Positions 13,641-26,158 of a stretch of DNA of 64,000 nt are shown here, piece by piece. The stretch's first letter is position 1. Each line of letters starts with the position of its first letter. The notes beneath the pieces are model-generated. The model ran no database searches, was not told the origin of the DNA, and worked only from the letters and a program-made list of their open reading frames with translations. The DNA is taken from contig CM077597.1 in NCBI GenBank assembly GCA_039654915.1, positions 34,198,001 to 34,262,000 on the forward strand. The letters run 5' to 3'. The stretch is from Aquilaria yunnanensis. Taxonomy: Eukaryota; Streptophyta; Magnoliopsida; Malvales; Thymelaeaceae. A program made the translations under genes and the position numbers.

Positions 13641-16600
13641 ACAAATTATGGAACCTTTTTTTTGATCAAGTTGTGAACATTTTCATCCTAAACAAGTTAT
13701 AAATGTTTCCATTCTAAACTAGTTGTGAGTGTTTCTATTCCAAACAAGTTGTGAACCATTTCATTCTGAGCAAGTTGTGATTGTTTCCTTTCCATTCTAA
13801 ACAAGTTGTTAATGTTTGCACTTCAATCCGAACAAGTTGTGAGCATTTCCATTCCAAAGTAGTTGTAAATGTTTCTGTCATTAACTAGTTGTTAATGTTT
13901 CAATTTCAAACAAGTAGTGAATGTTTTTATTCCAAAGAAGTTATAAATGTTTCCAAACCATTCAAAACAACTTTTCAATCTTTTTTTGCAAAACTATTTG
14001 CAAATGTTTCTATTCTGAACTAGTTGTTAATGTTTCCATTCTAAACAAGTTGTAAATGCTTTTATTCCAAACAAGTTATGAACATTTCCATTCTAAACAA
14101 GTTGTAAATTCTTTTATTCTAAACAAGTTGTGAATGTTTCCATTCCATCCTAAGGAAATTGTGAATGCTTCCATTTGAAACTAGTTCTGAAAGTGTCCAT
14201 TCCAAACTAGTTGTGAATGCTTCCATTATAAACAAGTTGTAAATGTTTTATTCCAAAGAAGTTATGAATGTTTCTATTCCATCTTAAAAAAATTTTGAAT
14301 GTTTAGATTTGAAACTAGTTTTGAATGTTTCTATTCCAAGCAAGTTGTGAATGTTTTGATTCTAAACAAGTTCTGAAAGTTTATATTTCAACCAAGTTGT
14401 GAATGCTTCTATTCAAAACACGTTGTCAATGTTTACATTCTATCCTAAACAAGTTATGAACATTTCCATTCCAAACTACTTGTTGGTGTTTCTTTTCAAA
14501 ACTGGTTGTGAATGTTTTCAATCCAAACAAGTTGTGCATGTTTTCATTCTAAACAAGTTGTGAATATTTCCATTCCAAAGTTTCCATTCCATTCTAAACA
14601 GGTTTTAAATATTTGAATTTTAATTTGAAAAAGTTGTGAACGTTTCCATTCGAAACTAGTTTTGAATGTTTCCATTCTGAACGGGTTCTGAATGTTTCTA
14701 TTCTAAATAAGTTATGAATGTTTCTATTCCAAACAAGTTGAAAATGTTTCCATTCCAAACTAGTTATGAATGTTTCTATTCCAAAGTAGTTCTGAATGTT
14801 CCCATTCTAAACAATTTGTGAATGTTTCTATATTAAACAAATTGTGAATGATTCTATTCCAACAAGTTGTGAATGTTTCCATTCCATTCTACACAAGTTG
14901 TGAATGTCTCCATTCTAAACTAGCTGTGAATGTTTCTATTCCATACTACTTATGATGGTTTTTATTCCACAACAAGTTGTGAAGGTTTCCATTCCAAACA
15001 AGTTGTTAATGTTTCCATTCCAAACGAGTTGTGAATGTTTTCATTGCAAATGAGATGTGAATGTTTCCATTCTAAACAAGTTGTGAATGTTTCAATTCTG
15101 AACATGCTATGAATGCCTCTTTTCCAAACATGTGGTGAATGTCTCTATTCCAAACAAGTTGTGAATTTTTCCATTCCATTCTAAACAAGTTGTGAATGTT
15201 TCTATTCCCTTCTAAACAAGTTATGCAGGTTTCCATTCTAAACTTGCTGTGAATGTTTCTATTCCAAACTAGTTGTGAGTGTTTCCAATGTAAACAAGTT
15301 ATGAATGTTTTTATTCCAAACAAGTTGTCAATGTTTCCATCATCTTATAAACAAGTTGTTAACATTTCCATTCCAAACTTGTTGTGAATCTTTCTATCCA
15401 AGCTGGTTGTGAATCTTTCCAACCTAAAAAAGTTGTGAATGTTTCTATTAAAAGTAATTTTTGAATGCTTCTATTCCAAATAAGCTACAAAAGTTTCCAT
15501 TCCATCCTAAACAAGTTGTGAGTGTTTCTATTCCAAACAAGCTGTGAATGTTTCTATTCCATCCTAAATAAATTGTTACCACCTCACAAAAGTGGAAGAT
15601 TTATAAAGTGTAAGGGGTAAAGGGCATGATCAACATTTCCTAGAAAGTGTTCTAAGTTGGTAACTTGGCAACCAAGAAAAGCCTTAAGGATTGCTTGTTT
15701 GTCAGGCAACCTATGGACTTTTTTGTAATGTTTTGGAAATTTGGGTACTCAATTGCAAAACTTTTAGGAAAGAGCTTTGAAGAGTTATGGGAAGGATATG
15801 AATTGTATGGAAGTGCTATTGGAGGACCAAATTGCTTATGGAAGACAAGTTTGGAAAAAGAAAACATAAAAGGCATTTATGGACCCAAATGTCCTACTGT
15901 AAGCCTTTCGATGTCCAAGATTTTGAATTAAGCCAAATGGTGAAATTGTGGAGTGATCCCATGCATGATGGGGCGGTTATAGCATGATAAGGATGCAAAA
16001 AATATGGGCCATGAGTTCAAGTTTAAGAAACCATGGTTTTGTAGCAAGGAAACTGACATGAAGCATGTTTAAGGCTACTAAGGGTGTTGTGCACTAAAGC
16101 CCATTTAAGAAGTCATTTCCTTCTTTTCTTCTCTCCTATTTGAACATAGCAGCCACCACCCACCTCTACACTTCCTCCATAGCCACCATACCTACAATGT
16201 TACAATTAGTTGCAATTGAAATCAAGAAAGAGCAATTGGAAGCATACTACTGCTATTGCTTGGCTGCACCAAGAATCCAGCTTAAAATTTGGCATACTAG
16301 TCAAGGTAAGGAGTTCTCTTGCTCTCATGGAATGTTTACTATATTTTCAAGCCTCCATGGAGCTAGGGCTAGGCTTGGAAAATAGCCATGAGCTTGATGA
16401 AGCAAGCTTAGTGAGGGGAGTTTACTTAGTGAAGGTTTTGTGACCTAGTGTGAAGTGCACAATGATGGTAGCAAATTTAATGTTTTTAGAGCCCAAAGTT
16501 TATACTAAATAGTGTCAAAACTCTCCTAAGACCAAGCTTATGCTTGAGAAGGGCTACCATAGTGTTTTACTTATGTTTATTGCATGTTTTATGGACTAAC

Positions 16601-17048
16601 CAATGTTAATTATTGCTGCCACATTTCATGTGTTTGTTGTTTGTGTTTGGCTGCTACATTTGGTTGTTTTATGTTGGATATATGGATTTTGTTTCTCATT
16701 TTTTAGTGTCTTTGGATGCAGATGCTAGCAAGGGTTACACTACCTCAAGAGTATAAGTGTTCTCCTTACTAAGTTTCACAATGAAACTTACTCCCCTCAA
16801 ATTTGCCAGTTTCAAGTTCAGCGGAAATATCACATTCAAGTTGATCCTTGTGGTTTAAGTTTTTATATGAAATTTTAGCTATTTGAACCTCCATGTATCT
16901 AGTTATGATATGGAAATTTTAGTGATTTTAGGAGCACATTTGCTATTTTTAGTGATGGTGCTTATTTTTTTACGCAGTAGTTGTCCAACATCCTATTTTT
17001 TGGAGTGCATTGTGTCACAAGCTCTCTTGTAACTTGGGTGAATGTTTT

Positions 17049-19508
17049 TGCTACCACCTCACAAAATGGGAGAGTTACAAGTGTGCCATAGTGGCTAAAA
17101 ACCATTATATTGTGTAATTATCACCATAGTGATTAAAGTGTGAGGGGTAAAAGGCATGATCAACACCTCCTTAAAAGTGTTCCAAGTTGGTAACTTGGCC
17201 CCCAAGAAAAGCCTTAAGGATTGCTTGTTTGTCAAGCAACCTATGGACTTTTTTGTAAGGTTTTGGAAATTTGGGTACTCAATTGCAAAACTCTCAAGAA
17301 GAAACTTGGAGAGTTATGGGAAGGATATGAATGGTATGAAAGTGCTATTGGAGGACGAAATTGCTCATGAAAGACAAGTTTGGACAAAGGAAACACTAAA
17401 GGCATTAAGGACCTAAATGTCTTAGTGTAAACCTTAAGGTGTTCAAGCTTTTGACTTAACTCTAAAGGTGGAATTATGGGGTTATCCCACCATGGGGGAG
17501 GCAGCCAAGACTTGATAATTAGTAAAAAATGTTGGGCACATGTGTACCAATGATTTTAAGACAATGAAACCATAATTAGTATGAAGGAAAATGACATAAA
17601 GCAAAGTTAAGCTTGTTAAGTGTGTTTTGTGCCCTTAAGTTCATTTAAGGCCATTTAAGTGGCCAAATCACTTATCCCTCTCTCATTTTTGTCCTCCTCT
17701 AGCCCAAGAACACAGCCACACTTCCTCCATAGCCACCACATCTTCAAACTTGCAATTGATTGAAATTGAAGGCAAATGGAAGCAAATGGAAGCAATTGGA
17801 GGCAAACTAGAGCTATTGCTTGGATACTTCAAGGATCAAGCTTGATTTTTGGCCTACCCACTTTGGTAAGGGTTCTCTTGCTCTCATGGACTATTTTCTT
17901 CAATTTTCAAACATCCATGGAGCTAGGGCTAAGCTTGGAAGAGAGCCATGGGCTTGATGAACCAAGCTTAGTGAGGGGAGTGCACTTATTGAAGGTTTTG
18001 TGACCTAGTGTGAAGTGCACAATGATGGCAGTAAAGTGAGGGTTTCTAGAGCCCAAAGTTAGTACTAACTACTTTTAAAATCCTCCTAAGAGAAAGCATT
18101 AGCTTGAGGAGGGCTTCCATAGTGATTTATTTATGTTTATTACATGTTTTATGGACTAACCTATGGTATATGTTGCTGCTGCATTTCATGTGTTTGTTGG
18201 TTGTGAATGGCTGCTACATTTGGTTGCTATATCTTGTATATTTACATTGTGTTTTTTTGTGTTTTAGTGTCTTTGGATGCAGGTTTTAATGATGGTCACA
18301 TTGCTTATTGAATCCAAGTGTTACCCTTACTAAGTTTCTCAATGAAACTTACTCCCCTCAATTATGTCGTTTCAGGTCCATCAAAAATATCACATCCAAA
18401 CTGACCTTTATGGTTTGTACGTCCATCTGAAATTTTAGGTACATGAACTTCCGTGTGTCTAGTTATGATCTGGAAAGTTAGGTGATTTTAGGAGCACATT
18501 TGGTATTTTCGGTGATGGTACTTATTGTGTTGTGTGGCAGCTGTCCAGCATCCAAAGTCCATTGTGTCTCAAGCACTCCTATAACCTAGGGTTCGTATTT
18601 AGCTGAGTTAAGACCATATTGTGGTGCATGTATGCATGTACATGTAGTGTATGTAAAATGAGACAAGTATGTGAACATTTGAGTAATGTTTTGGCAATGT
18701 AAGTGATGTGGTGCGAAGTTGCCTAAGTGTGAATGATGGGCTGCTTACTTGTAAATTTTATTTTGGCCACATAAAGTTATTAAAAGCAAGGGAATGTAAT
18801 TCCTATGTGTAATGGACATATAAGGGATAGCTTTGGAGGGTTTTTCCCTTGTGAATGAAGTGTTTGCACATTTATGAAATTTTGTATGGGCAAAATGGTC
18901 ATAAGGTGACCAGAATTTTGACTCTACACTTAAAGTTCTATATCTCCCTACGTAGAAGGAGCATCTATAGGTTGACCTAGGATTTGGAATTTTTGAATTT
19001 GCAGCCCTGTAGCCAAAGATATGACATTGCAAAGTTGGCTAAGTTACTATTCATTTGGCCAGAATTTTGTAACCAACTTAAAAAATCCATAACTTGGTCC
19101 ATAGGTGGGCTATTGATGTAAAACAAAATTCATTGGTTTGATCTATGTCTCTACTTGGTAATGGAGCAAAGAAAAAAGTAGGGTATGTGGCTAGAATGAT
19201 ATAGTTTATTCGTGGAAGTTACTAGTGCAATGGCTGGTCACTAGAACTTAATAAGATTGCCTAATGTGTGGTAGCCAAGATTAAGATTTGTGCTAGTGTT
19301 TTCCTTTTTTTTTTCCATGGTGTACATGAAATGTGAATATGTGTGTGTTGGTTAGACCAATATGCATGTGTTTACGTAGTGCCCAATAGGGCCACTTGGG
19401 TATGCACACTAAGGGTAGTGTTATAATGGCCTATAGAACATTACCAATCCTGGGAGTCTAAATGCACAATTTTGGCGTCATAATTGGACTGCCCCAGAGT
19501 GGGTAATG
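17049..19508 (+). mobile_element. Nested solo LTR, family A (2,460 bp)
   Basis: A complete A-family LTR starts TGCTACCACCTCAC and ends GTGGGTAATG. It is flanked by a perfect 5-bp duplication GTTTT at 17044-17048 and 19509-19513. It lies inside another LTR of its own family: the sequence left of it (up to 17048) continues directly with that right of it (from 19514) when compared with the matching place near 18596 in this copy. The terminal dinucleotide is TG where CA is expected, presumably by mutation. No coding function. Confidence 0.88.
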
Positions 19509-19985
19509 GTTTTAGTTGAGTTAAGGCCATTATGTAGAACATGGATGCATGTACATGTAAGCCATGTAAAGTTGAAACAAGTGTGTGAACATTTGAGGAC
19601 TGTTTTGCTATGCATGTAAATGTGGTGCACTGTCTGTCTAAGTATGAATGATAGGCTACTTGTTTGTAAATTCTGTTTTGGCCACTTAAAGTTTCTAGAT
19701 GTAAGACCATGTAATTCATATCCATATTGGACATGTATGGGATAGCCTTGAAGGGCCTACCCCTTGTGAGTGAAGTGTTTACACACTTATGAAATTTTGT
19801 ATGGGCATAATGGTCCAAAAGTGCATAGAATTTTGACCCTGCACTTAACGTCCTATATCTCCATATTTAGAATGAATCTTGGTATAAATGTTTGACCACA
19901 CCTAGAGCACATTTATAGGTTTAACTGGGCTTTGGAATTTGTACATTTGGAGCCCAGTAGCCAAATTTATGGCATTGCAAAGTGA

Positions 19986-21005
19986 TGCAAACCCCTTTGG
20001 TATAATGGCCAAGAAACCCAGCTAAGATGTTTTTCAAGCTCCACAAGAAAACAAAGAGACTACATTTAAACCCTCAACCCTAATCAACTTGTGATAAGTA
20101 TAGGAAAACCAAGAACACAAGCAACTTGTGCACCAAGGTAGTCATGAAAGAATAAAAGAAAATTTCTCTTCAAAGTAGCAATATTATTTCATGCAAAGGC
20201 TGTGTGTTTAGAACCAAAATGTGAACCTATTTATAGTCCTAAATTAGGGTAGAAAACTCAGAAAAATTCGTGGCCCAAGTCACACAGGAAACCTATGTAC
20301 AAAAGACTTAAGAAAACCTAGTCAAACTAGGACTCTAATACCTAATTTTCACATGTTTAATGTGTGCAGTGAATTTTCTTTATTCTAAGTGACCTGAATC
20401 ACTTCCATAGCCTAAATAGCATCCTAAATAATTTTAATAAATAGGAAAATAAAATAAAATATGTTACAACACAAGATTGACCTTGAAAACCCCAAAATAG
20501 TCTTCTTGGGTGCACTTTAAGGGCTTCATAAGGTTTTTGCTTGTGTCTTCAAGTGAAACTTGAGTAATTGAGTTCCATTGGCTTGAGACATTATTTTAGA
20601 TGTTGAAAATATATCTTCAAACTTTAGAGCTCAGAGATTCAGGTTGTGGAATGAAATTGGCTCATGAACACTTCAAGGGGGCTCAAAATGTGCTCTCGAT
20701 GGGTGCCCCTGGTGTTCCTTGTTCTTTGACTTGTCTAGGCACTCTAGAATTGAATTCCAAGCTTGGAAATAATTTCCACATGATGCCTTGATTGTTCCAA
20801 TATCTCCTTGTGAAAATTCATGTTCATTCTCCATGAAGAAGCTTTAGACAAAAGCTTTAAGTGCACTAGCAACTCTTTAGCTTTCTTTCTTGTCAATGGT
20901 CCACTAGTTATCTTCAATGGGTCCTTGTCATCCTTGTGTGTGCATTCTTTGATCATATCAACTCCAGCCTCCTTGGAATAATTTGTCCTTGAATCAAAAC
21001 CTACA
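19986..21005 (-). mobile_element. 3' LTR of the gag-only element
   Basis: This copy begins (plus strand) TGCAAACCCCTTTGG and aligns with 24744-25683 throughout. It has a segment of about 47 bp near 20225 that the other LTR lacks. The inner limit (CCTACA, 21005) is chosen because a TG...CA structure fits there; it could differ by some bases. Confidence 0.7.
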
Positions 21006-22112
21006 TTAGAAAAGGGAATTGAATCAATAACAATGAAACACATAAGCACTTACCTTTCACATAAGCACCAAGAGCATGAAATACGTGTGTATGGAGCTTT
21101 ACTCTTGTGCAAAACCTAAACCAATATCCTAACAGAATGTTAATTTTGATACCTATAAGTTCAAAAACAAAGTTTGAAGTAATTACAACAAAAAATTTGA
21201 ATGTTTGCACAATTTTCATCTTAACTCTATGCATCACTTTCATTGCCTTTTCCACCTCAAAAAAATTATTGTCACAACTAGGAAAAGTGTTGGAAGAATT
21301 TACCTCAGGGATGCTATATGAACACAAAACTAATGGACCTAAACTCACATAAGTGTCAAGGTCATGAAGAGCACAAGTTATGCATGTCATGACAATAGTT
21401 GCATAGGCCATTCAAACAAACAAGTATTGAACACAATGTGGCCTAAACTAGTAACAAAACATGGATGCATGAATTTCACAAAAATCCTAAGCATCTTAAA
21501 TGAAACAATATTGGAATAAATATGATTAAGTGAAACCAATTTAGTGGCAAACTTATTTTTGAATGTATATGCACCATAATGCATGAAATTTTTGAATGAA
21601 TTGTTACACAAAACAAAGGACTCAACATATCTATTCAGAAGGCTGAATTTAAAACCAGAATTTTCACTCAAAATAAATATTTTCAAGTTTGGACATAAAG
21701 CAAAAATATGAAAGGTCAAAAGTTTGTGTAATGCATATGTCATGACAAAAAAATGCTTGCTAGAAATTAAAGATTGAACACAAAAATGGGCTGAATATAA
21801 ATGGTAATCAAATAAGCATGTAATTTATGTGTAAGACCTAATTTATGCATGAAAAATTCCGAAGAAGTAGATTTAACTTGAGGCAAAACAAAACAATGTG
21901 AGATTGATGCAAAACAAGCAAATTAAAAAAAAAAAGGGCAACAAAACAGATTTAACTCCAAAGAAACTCATGAAATTCAAAAGAGCATTTGACAAAACTG
22001 AAGAATTAGAAGATTTAAAACCATATTTTATCAAAATTTCATGCTTACTTCATTCTCTTGATCTAGTTTCATAAAAATAATTCTTCAAAACAACTTCCAT
22101 AGCAAACACACA
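21006..22112 (-). other. Internal region of gag-only element, no recognisable gene
   Basis: AT-rich DNA lies between gag and the 3' LTR, where an autonomous element would carry the rest of pol. Two overlapping minus-strand ORFs (21001-21411, 136 codons; 21387-21743, 118 codons) have no motif I recognise and no clear relation to gag. I would not annotate them as genes. Confidence 0.6.
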
Positions 22113-22364
22113 TTATTTGAGATTTTCATGCAAAACCACATCATATCTTGGTATAAGGAAGAAATAGATTACAATCATTGGAATAAGACTCCATGTATCG
22201 TCCTTAGGATCCACAAATTTTTCACCTTTTCCCTCAATGGCTTCGGGTGGAGTTACAATAATTTCATCCCCTTGAACCATAGCATAAGAAACAATGTTAG
22301 GCAAACTTTTGCATATGAAATCACTTGGACTAACCTCAAATTGTTCCGTTTTAACTTCTTTCAT
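22113..22364 (-). pseudogene. Short ORF downstream of gag, unknown
   Basis: This is an 83-codon minus-strand ORF following the broken gag. A SLPNIVSY stretch near its middle resembles a linker seen in gypsy gag-pol proteins, but the rest does not continue as protease. It may be a remnant of the gag-pol junction left after pol was lost. Weak support: composition and position only. Confidence 0.3.
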
Positions 22365-22449
22365 TGGTTTGATGCATGGGACATGACTTGGAATTTTGGG
22401 AACACCAATTTCTTGGATGGCAGCAACTCACTTGATTCTTGTAGCTTAT

Positions 22450-23877
22450 CTCCACTTAAGTCCTGAAAGGAGATAACATAACACTAGAAGAAGACTTCAT
22501 TATGTTAGATGAAAGTCTGGCTTCTCTGTAGGTCTTTCTCTCTTTACTCAGCTTGGGTTCATTGCACTTTTGTCTTCTCTCAACTTCACACTCAATTTCT
22601 TCTCCTGGGAACTATCCACTCTTCTTCCCCTCATGTTCACTCTTCTCACTTAATCTCTTAATTGTTCTCTCAACTTTCCCTTCTTCACTCTTGCCCTCAA
22701 CTTTCCCCTGTTTTTCTTTTCTCTAAACCTCACTTTGAAGCTTTCTTTGATCCTCCAAGAGTTGTTATGGTGAAAGTGGAACAAGTGTGATTGGCTCTCC
22801 ACTCTCCAAAGGTGGTGTCTCCTTTATGGCATTTTTATCCTCAGATGTGATCTTTCCATCATCTCCAAGAATCATCACCTTTTTATTTTGGCAATCCTTT
22901 ATGTAGTGCCCCTTGCCTCTACAGTTGAAGCACGCCATCTCCCTTGCCTTAGGTGCATCTTTAGGTGAAGGTATGTACCTGTCTTGTTGAGGTTAGGACA
23001 AGCCTCCTTTGGTGGCCTCCACTCTTCGCTTTGGTACTTCTTTGCTTTAAGCTCCCCTCCATGTGGAGCTTCCTCCTTCAGACATCTTGGATAACTTAGA
23101 CCTCTTGATGATCATCTCAGCCTTAATGGCATGGTAAAGCAAATCCTCCATGTTGACATAAAGCACCATCTTGACTTTGTTGGCAATCTCAGGACTGAGA
23201 CCATTGATGAATGTAGCAATGGTGGTCTCTTCATGCTTCATAATTTTGGCTCGAGTTAAGGTCATCTCCAAGTCTTTGTGGTAGTCCTCCACACTCCTTG
23301 GGCCTTGCACTAGCTTTGGACGCTTGAGGCATTGATCTTTAGTGTAGTAGCTAGGCACAAATCTCCTCCTCATTAATGCTTTAAGGGCTCTCCATGTGTG
23401 TATAGGCTCTTCCTCATTCCTTCTCCTAGAAGTAACATCCTGATTCCACCATCCAAGAGCATAGTCAGTGAACTTTATGGTAGCCAATTTAACCTTTTTT
23501 TTTCAGAGTAATGATGGCAATCAAATACCATCTCAATCTTTTGCTCCCATTACCAATATGCATCAAGATCATTCCTCCATTGGAAGGATGGAATGGTAAG
23601 CTTGATGGAGTTGAGACTGGTGTCCTCCATTGGCTCACCCTTCTTTGGAAACACATGATCATGCCAAACTCCTTCTCTCTCCTTTGGTTCTTCTCTCCTT
23701 GGTCTTCTCCTTGGGATTAGGTCTCCTTGGCATTGTCAAATCTATGTCCTCAATCCTCCCCACAAGTATATTGAAAGTTTCTTGAAGTTCTTTCATGGTA
23801 GGCTCCTCATTGTGTCTCACTTCCATCCTCCTATCTTCTTGGCCCTCCAAACTCCTAAAATCAAAATCCTTACACAC
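22450..23877 (-). pseudogene. gag: Gypsy-type gag, frameshifted
   Basis: Gag would form the capsid and package element RNA. The clearest part is the 146-codon ORF at 23047-23487, with the gypsy gag core (retrotransposon gag family): FTDYALGWWNQ, then RRRFVPSYY, then SVEDYHKDLEM. Downstream, near 22900-22945, the minus strand encodes a CCHC zinc knuckle (ACFNCRGKGHYIKDC), an intact C-X2-C-X4-H-X4-C pattern. An acidic/lysine-rich tail follows. The N-terminal part (23659-23877) is in another frame. One frameshift lies near 23690 and another at the T-run near 23495-23504; stops interrupt the tail. No pol follows, which is why the element is called gag-only. Start at 23877 is the first Met of the upstream segment and is uncertain. 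Confidence 0.8.
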
Positions 23878-24185
23878 TTACCTTACATGTTTCACTCATA
23901 AGTTGAACACTCAAAACACTTAATTTGTTAGTGAGAATATTGCTATTAAAGAGTCTTCAAAAGTTCTAAGAAAGCTTTCCTCAAAGCACACAAGAAAACT
24001 TGAATTCTTGAAAATAATTTGACTCCAAAATAAAGGTGGGCTAAATAGGGTTTAAAAAAATCTAGAAAGCTCTTGCAATTAATGATCATAAGAACCACAA
24101 AGAAAAGCTTTTGGCTCCAAACAATGGGTTAGGGTTTGTGGGCACAAAAACTATTAACACTTTGTGCAAGCTTCTTTTCCAATCT

Positions 24186-24214
24186 CTTTTCTTTTCTTTT
24201 CTTTTCTTTTCTTT
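24186..24214 (+). repeat. (CTTTT)n microsatellite
   Basis: Five CTTTT units plus a partial one lie in the untranslated leader of the gag-only element, followed by more pyrimidine-rich sequence up to about 24250. Confidence 0.9.
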
Positions 24215-24720
24215 GTTCTTTCATTTTTTTAAACCTTTTTTTTTTTTGTTGCTATTTTGGGGCTACAACACTTTATTCTTAAAGTTCCTTGCTGCCAAAG
24301 GGAAAAGATTAGTTCTCTTGTCAGCCAAGACAAGAAACTTCTGAAAACATGCACAATTTGAAACAACTCTTTAGTACCAAAACTTCCTGAACTTGGATCC
24401 TTCCTTTTTTGGTGTGTTCTTAACTCTAAGATGCTAGAAAAAATGAAACCAATAGATATTAATATGGCTGGACATGAAACAAAAGGATAAGAAACAAAAG
24501 AAAACAAAATGAATTAAAACCAAAAACACAAGGTAACACTAGTTGGCTTCTTTTTGTTGTTTTTGTTGTTTTGATTGGAAACAAGGCTGGAAATAAAAAA
24601 CATAGACCTAAAACAAGAAGAATAAGTATTAAAACAAAGAATTAATCATGAAATTACTGGAAAATATTGAAATAAAAATGAAGAGAAACAAGAACACAAA
24701 GATATGTCATTTGAATGGAA

Positions 24721-24739
24721 CTTGTGGCTTTGGTGCCAA
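24721..24739 (-). promoter_or_regulatory. Candidate primer-binding site of the gag-only element
   Basis: On the minus strand the sequence just inside the 5' LTR reads TTGGCACCAAAGCC, four bases after the LTR end at 24744. Position and the leading TGG fit a tRNA primer site. I cannot name the tRNA. Confidence 0.5.
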
Positions 24740-24743
24740 CTAA

Positions 24744-25683
24744 TGTGAACCCCTTTGGTATAATGACCAAGAAACCCATCCAAGATGTTTTCCAAGCTCC
24801 ACCAGACATCAAAGAGATTGGATTTAAACCCCACCCCTAATCAACTCATGATTAGAAACAAGAAGTATAAGAAAACCAAGAACACAAGCAACATGCGCAC
24901 CAAGGTAGTGCTCAAAGAACAAAAGAGAATTTCTCTTCAAAGTAGAAATATTATTTCATATAAAGGCTGTGTTTTACAACAGAATTCATAGCCCAAGTCA
25001 CACAGGAAACCTAGGTACAAAAGACTTAAAGAAACCTAGTCACACTAGGACTCTAACACCTAATTTGCACATGTTTAATGTGTGCATCAAATTTTGTTTA
25101 TCCTAAGTGACCTGAATCACTTACATAGCTTAAGTAACATCCTAAATAATTTAAATAAATAGGAAAACAAAATAAAATACATCACAACACAAGATTGATC
25201 CTGAAAACCCCAAAATAGTCTTCTCAGGTGCACTTTAAGGGCTCCATAGGGTGTTTGCTTGTTTCTTCAATGGGCAACATGAATAATTGAGTTAAATTGG
25301 CTTGAGACCTTATTTTGGATGTTTAAAAGATGTATTTAAATGTTAGAACTCAAAGATTCAGGTTGTGCAATGAAATTGGCTCATGAACACTTCAAGGGGG
25401 CTCAAAAGGTGCTCTCAATGGGTGCCCTTGGTGTTCCTTGTTATTTTACTTGTATAGGCACTTTAGAATTGAATTCCAAGCTTGGGAATCATTTCCACAT
25501 GATGTCTTGAATGCTCTAGCAGCTCCTTGTGAAAATTGACGTCCATTCTCCATGAAGAAGCTTCTAACAAAAGCTTGAAGTGCACAAGTGAGCTCCTTAG
25601 CTTTATTTCTTGTCAATGGTCAACTAGTTATCTTCAATGGGTCCTTGTCATCCTTGGTTGTGTCTTCTTTGATCATATGAAAA
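24744..25683 (-). mobile_element. 5' LTR of the gag-only element, truncated
   Basis: The sequence begins (plus strand) TGTGAACCCCTTTGG and is collinear with 19986-20960. It stops at GATCATATGA, so about 45 bp at the outer end present in the other LTR are missing. This explains why the target duplication is imperfect. Confidence 0.75.
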
Positions 25684-26158
25684 AGTTGATTGAGTAACTA
25701 TACATATGGTCAAAATTTTGTGATCAACTTCAAAATTCTATAACTTGGTCCATGGGTGGGCTATTGATGTAAAACTAAATTCCTTTGTTTGATTTAAGTC
25801 TCTAATTGATAATGAAGCAAAGAAAATAGGGGGTACATGGCTAGATTAATATATTTTTTTGGAGGAAGTTTAGGGTTCAGTGGCTGGTTACTTAAACTTA
25901 ACAAGATTCCCTAATGTGTGGTAGCCAAGATTAAGACTTGTGCTAGTGTTTTCCTTCCTTATTGCCATGGTGTGCATAAAATATGAATATGTGTATAATG
26001 GTTGTATCAACATGCATCCATTTACATAGTGCTGAAGAGGGCCACTTGGGTATGCACACTAAGGGTATTGTTTTGATAGTCTACAGAACATACCAACCCT
26101 AGGAGTTTTAAATGCACAATTTTGGCACCATAATTGGACTACCCTGAAGTGGGTTACA

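Larger units (their letters stand above)
1..15573. repeat. Degenerate 26-bp minisatellite array, block 1
   Basis: The whole stretch is a head-to-tail repeat with a core GTTGTGAATGTTT followed by a C/T-rich part and an AAACAA or AAACTA end. The usual period is 26 bp. A frequent 31-bp variant carries an extra five bases of the CCATT type. Units are diverged from each other but the period holds for about 600 copies with no unique spacers. The array runs off the left edge of the window. It ends at 15573 where an LTR was inserted, and resumes at 26159 in matching phase. Short ORFs of 60-99 residues on both strands are by-products of the repeat. I do not recognise the family, and no function can be read from it. 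Confidence 0.95.
19986..25683 (-). mobile_element. Gag-only non-autonomous gypsy-like element (TR-GAG type)
   Basis: Direct terminal repeats at 19986-21005 and 24744-25683 enclose about 3.7 kb. The only recognisable protein on the minus strand is a broken gypsy-type gag with a zinc knuckle. No protease, reverse transcriptase, RNase H or integrase motif is visible. This is the layout of terminal-repeat retrotransposons that keep only gag. It lies in the outer A LTR: the host reads GCAAAGT up to 19983 and resumes at AGTTGATTGAG (25684), with an imperfect target duplication (AGTGA / AGTTGA). It would have depended on proteins from another element. Confidence 0.8.
15574..26158 (+). mobile_element. 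Outer solo LTR, family A, in three pieces
   Basis: Three separated pieces (15574-17048, 19509-19985 and 25684-26158) join into one LTR of about 2.42 kb that is collinear with the nested copy at 17049-19508. It starts TGTTACCACCTCAC and ends GGGTTACA. It sits inside the 26-bp array with a 5-bp target duplication TAAAT (15569-15573) / TAAGT (26159-26163). Removing it restores the array in phase. Only one LTR and no internal region of this family are present at this site, so it is a solo LTR. The family is linked to the chromovirus-like element at 59538 because the same LTR end precedes that element's primer-binding site. ORFs of 60-125 residues inside it look like noise. Confidence 0.88.

Noticed and set aside
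1..15573. CRISPR-like array
   Set aside because: Repeats are contiguous with no unique spacers, are strongly diverged, and lie in a plant genome.
15665..18003. Similar short plus-strand ORFs at 15665-15931/17156-17416 and at 16210-16443/17776-18003
   Set aside because: They are matching positions in two A-family LTR copies. Lengths and ends differ between copies and no domain is recognisable.
24111..24344. 77-codon plus-strand ORF with Phe-rich stretch, possible membrane peptide
   Set aside because: The Phe run comes from the (CTTTT)n microsatellite and nearby T-runs.
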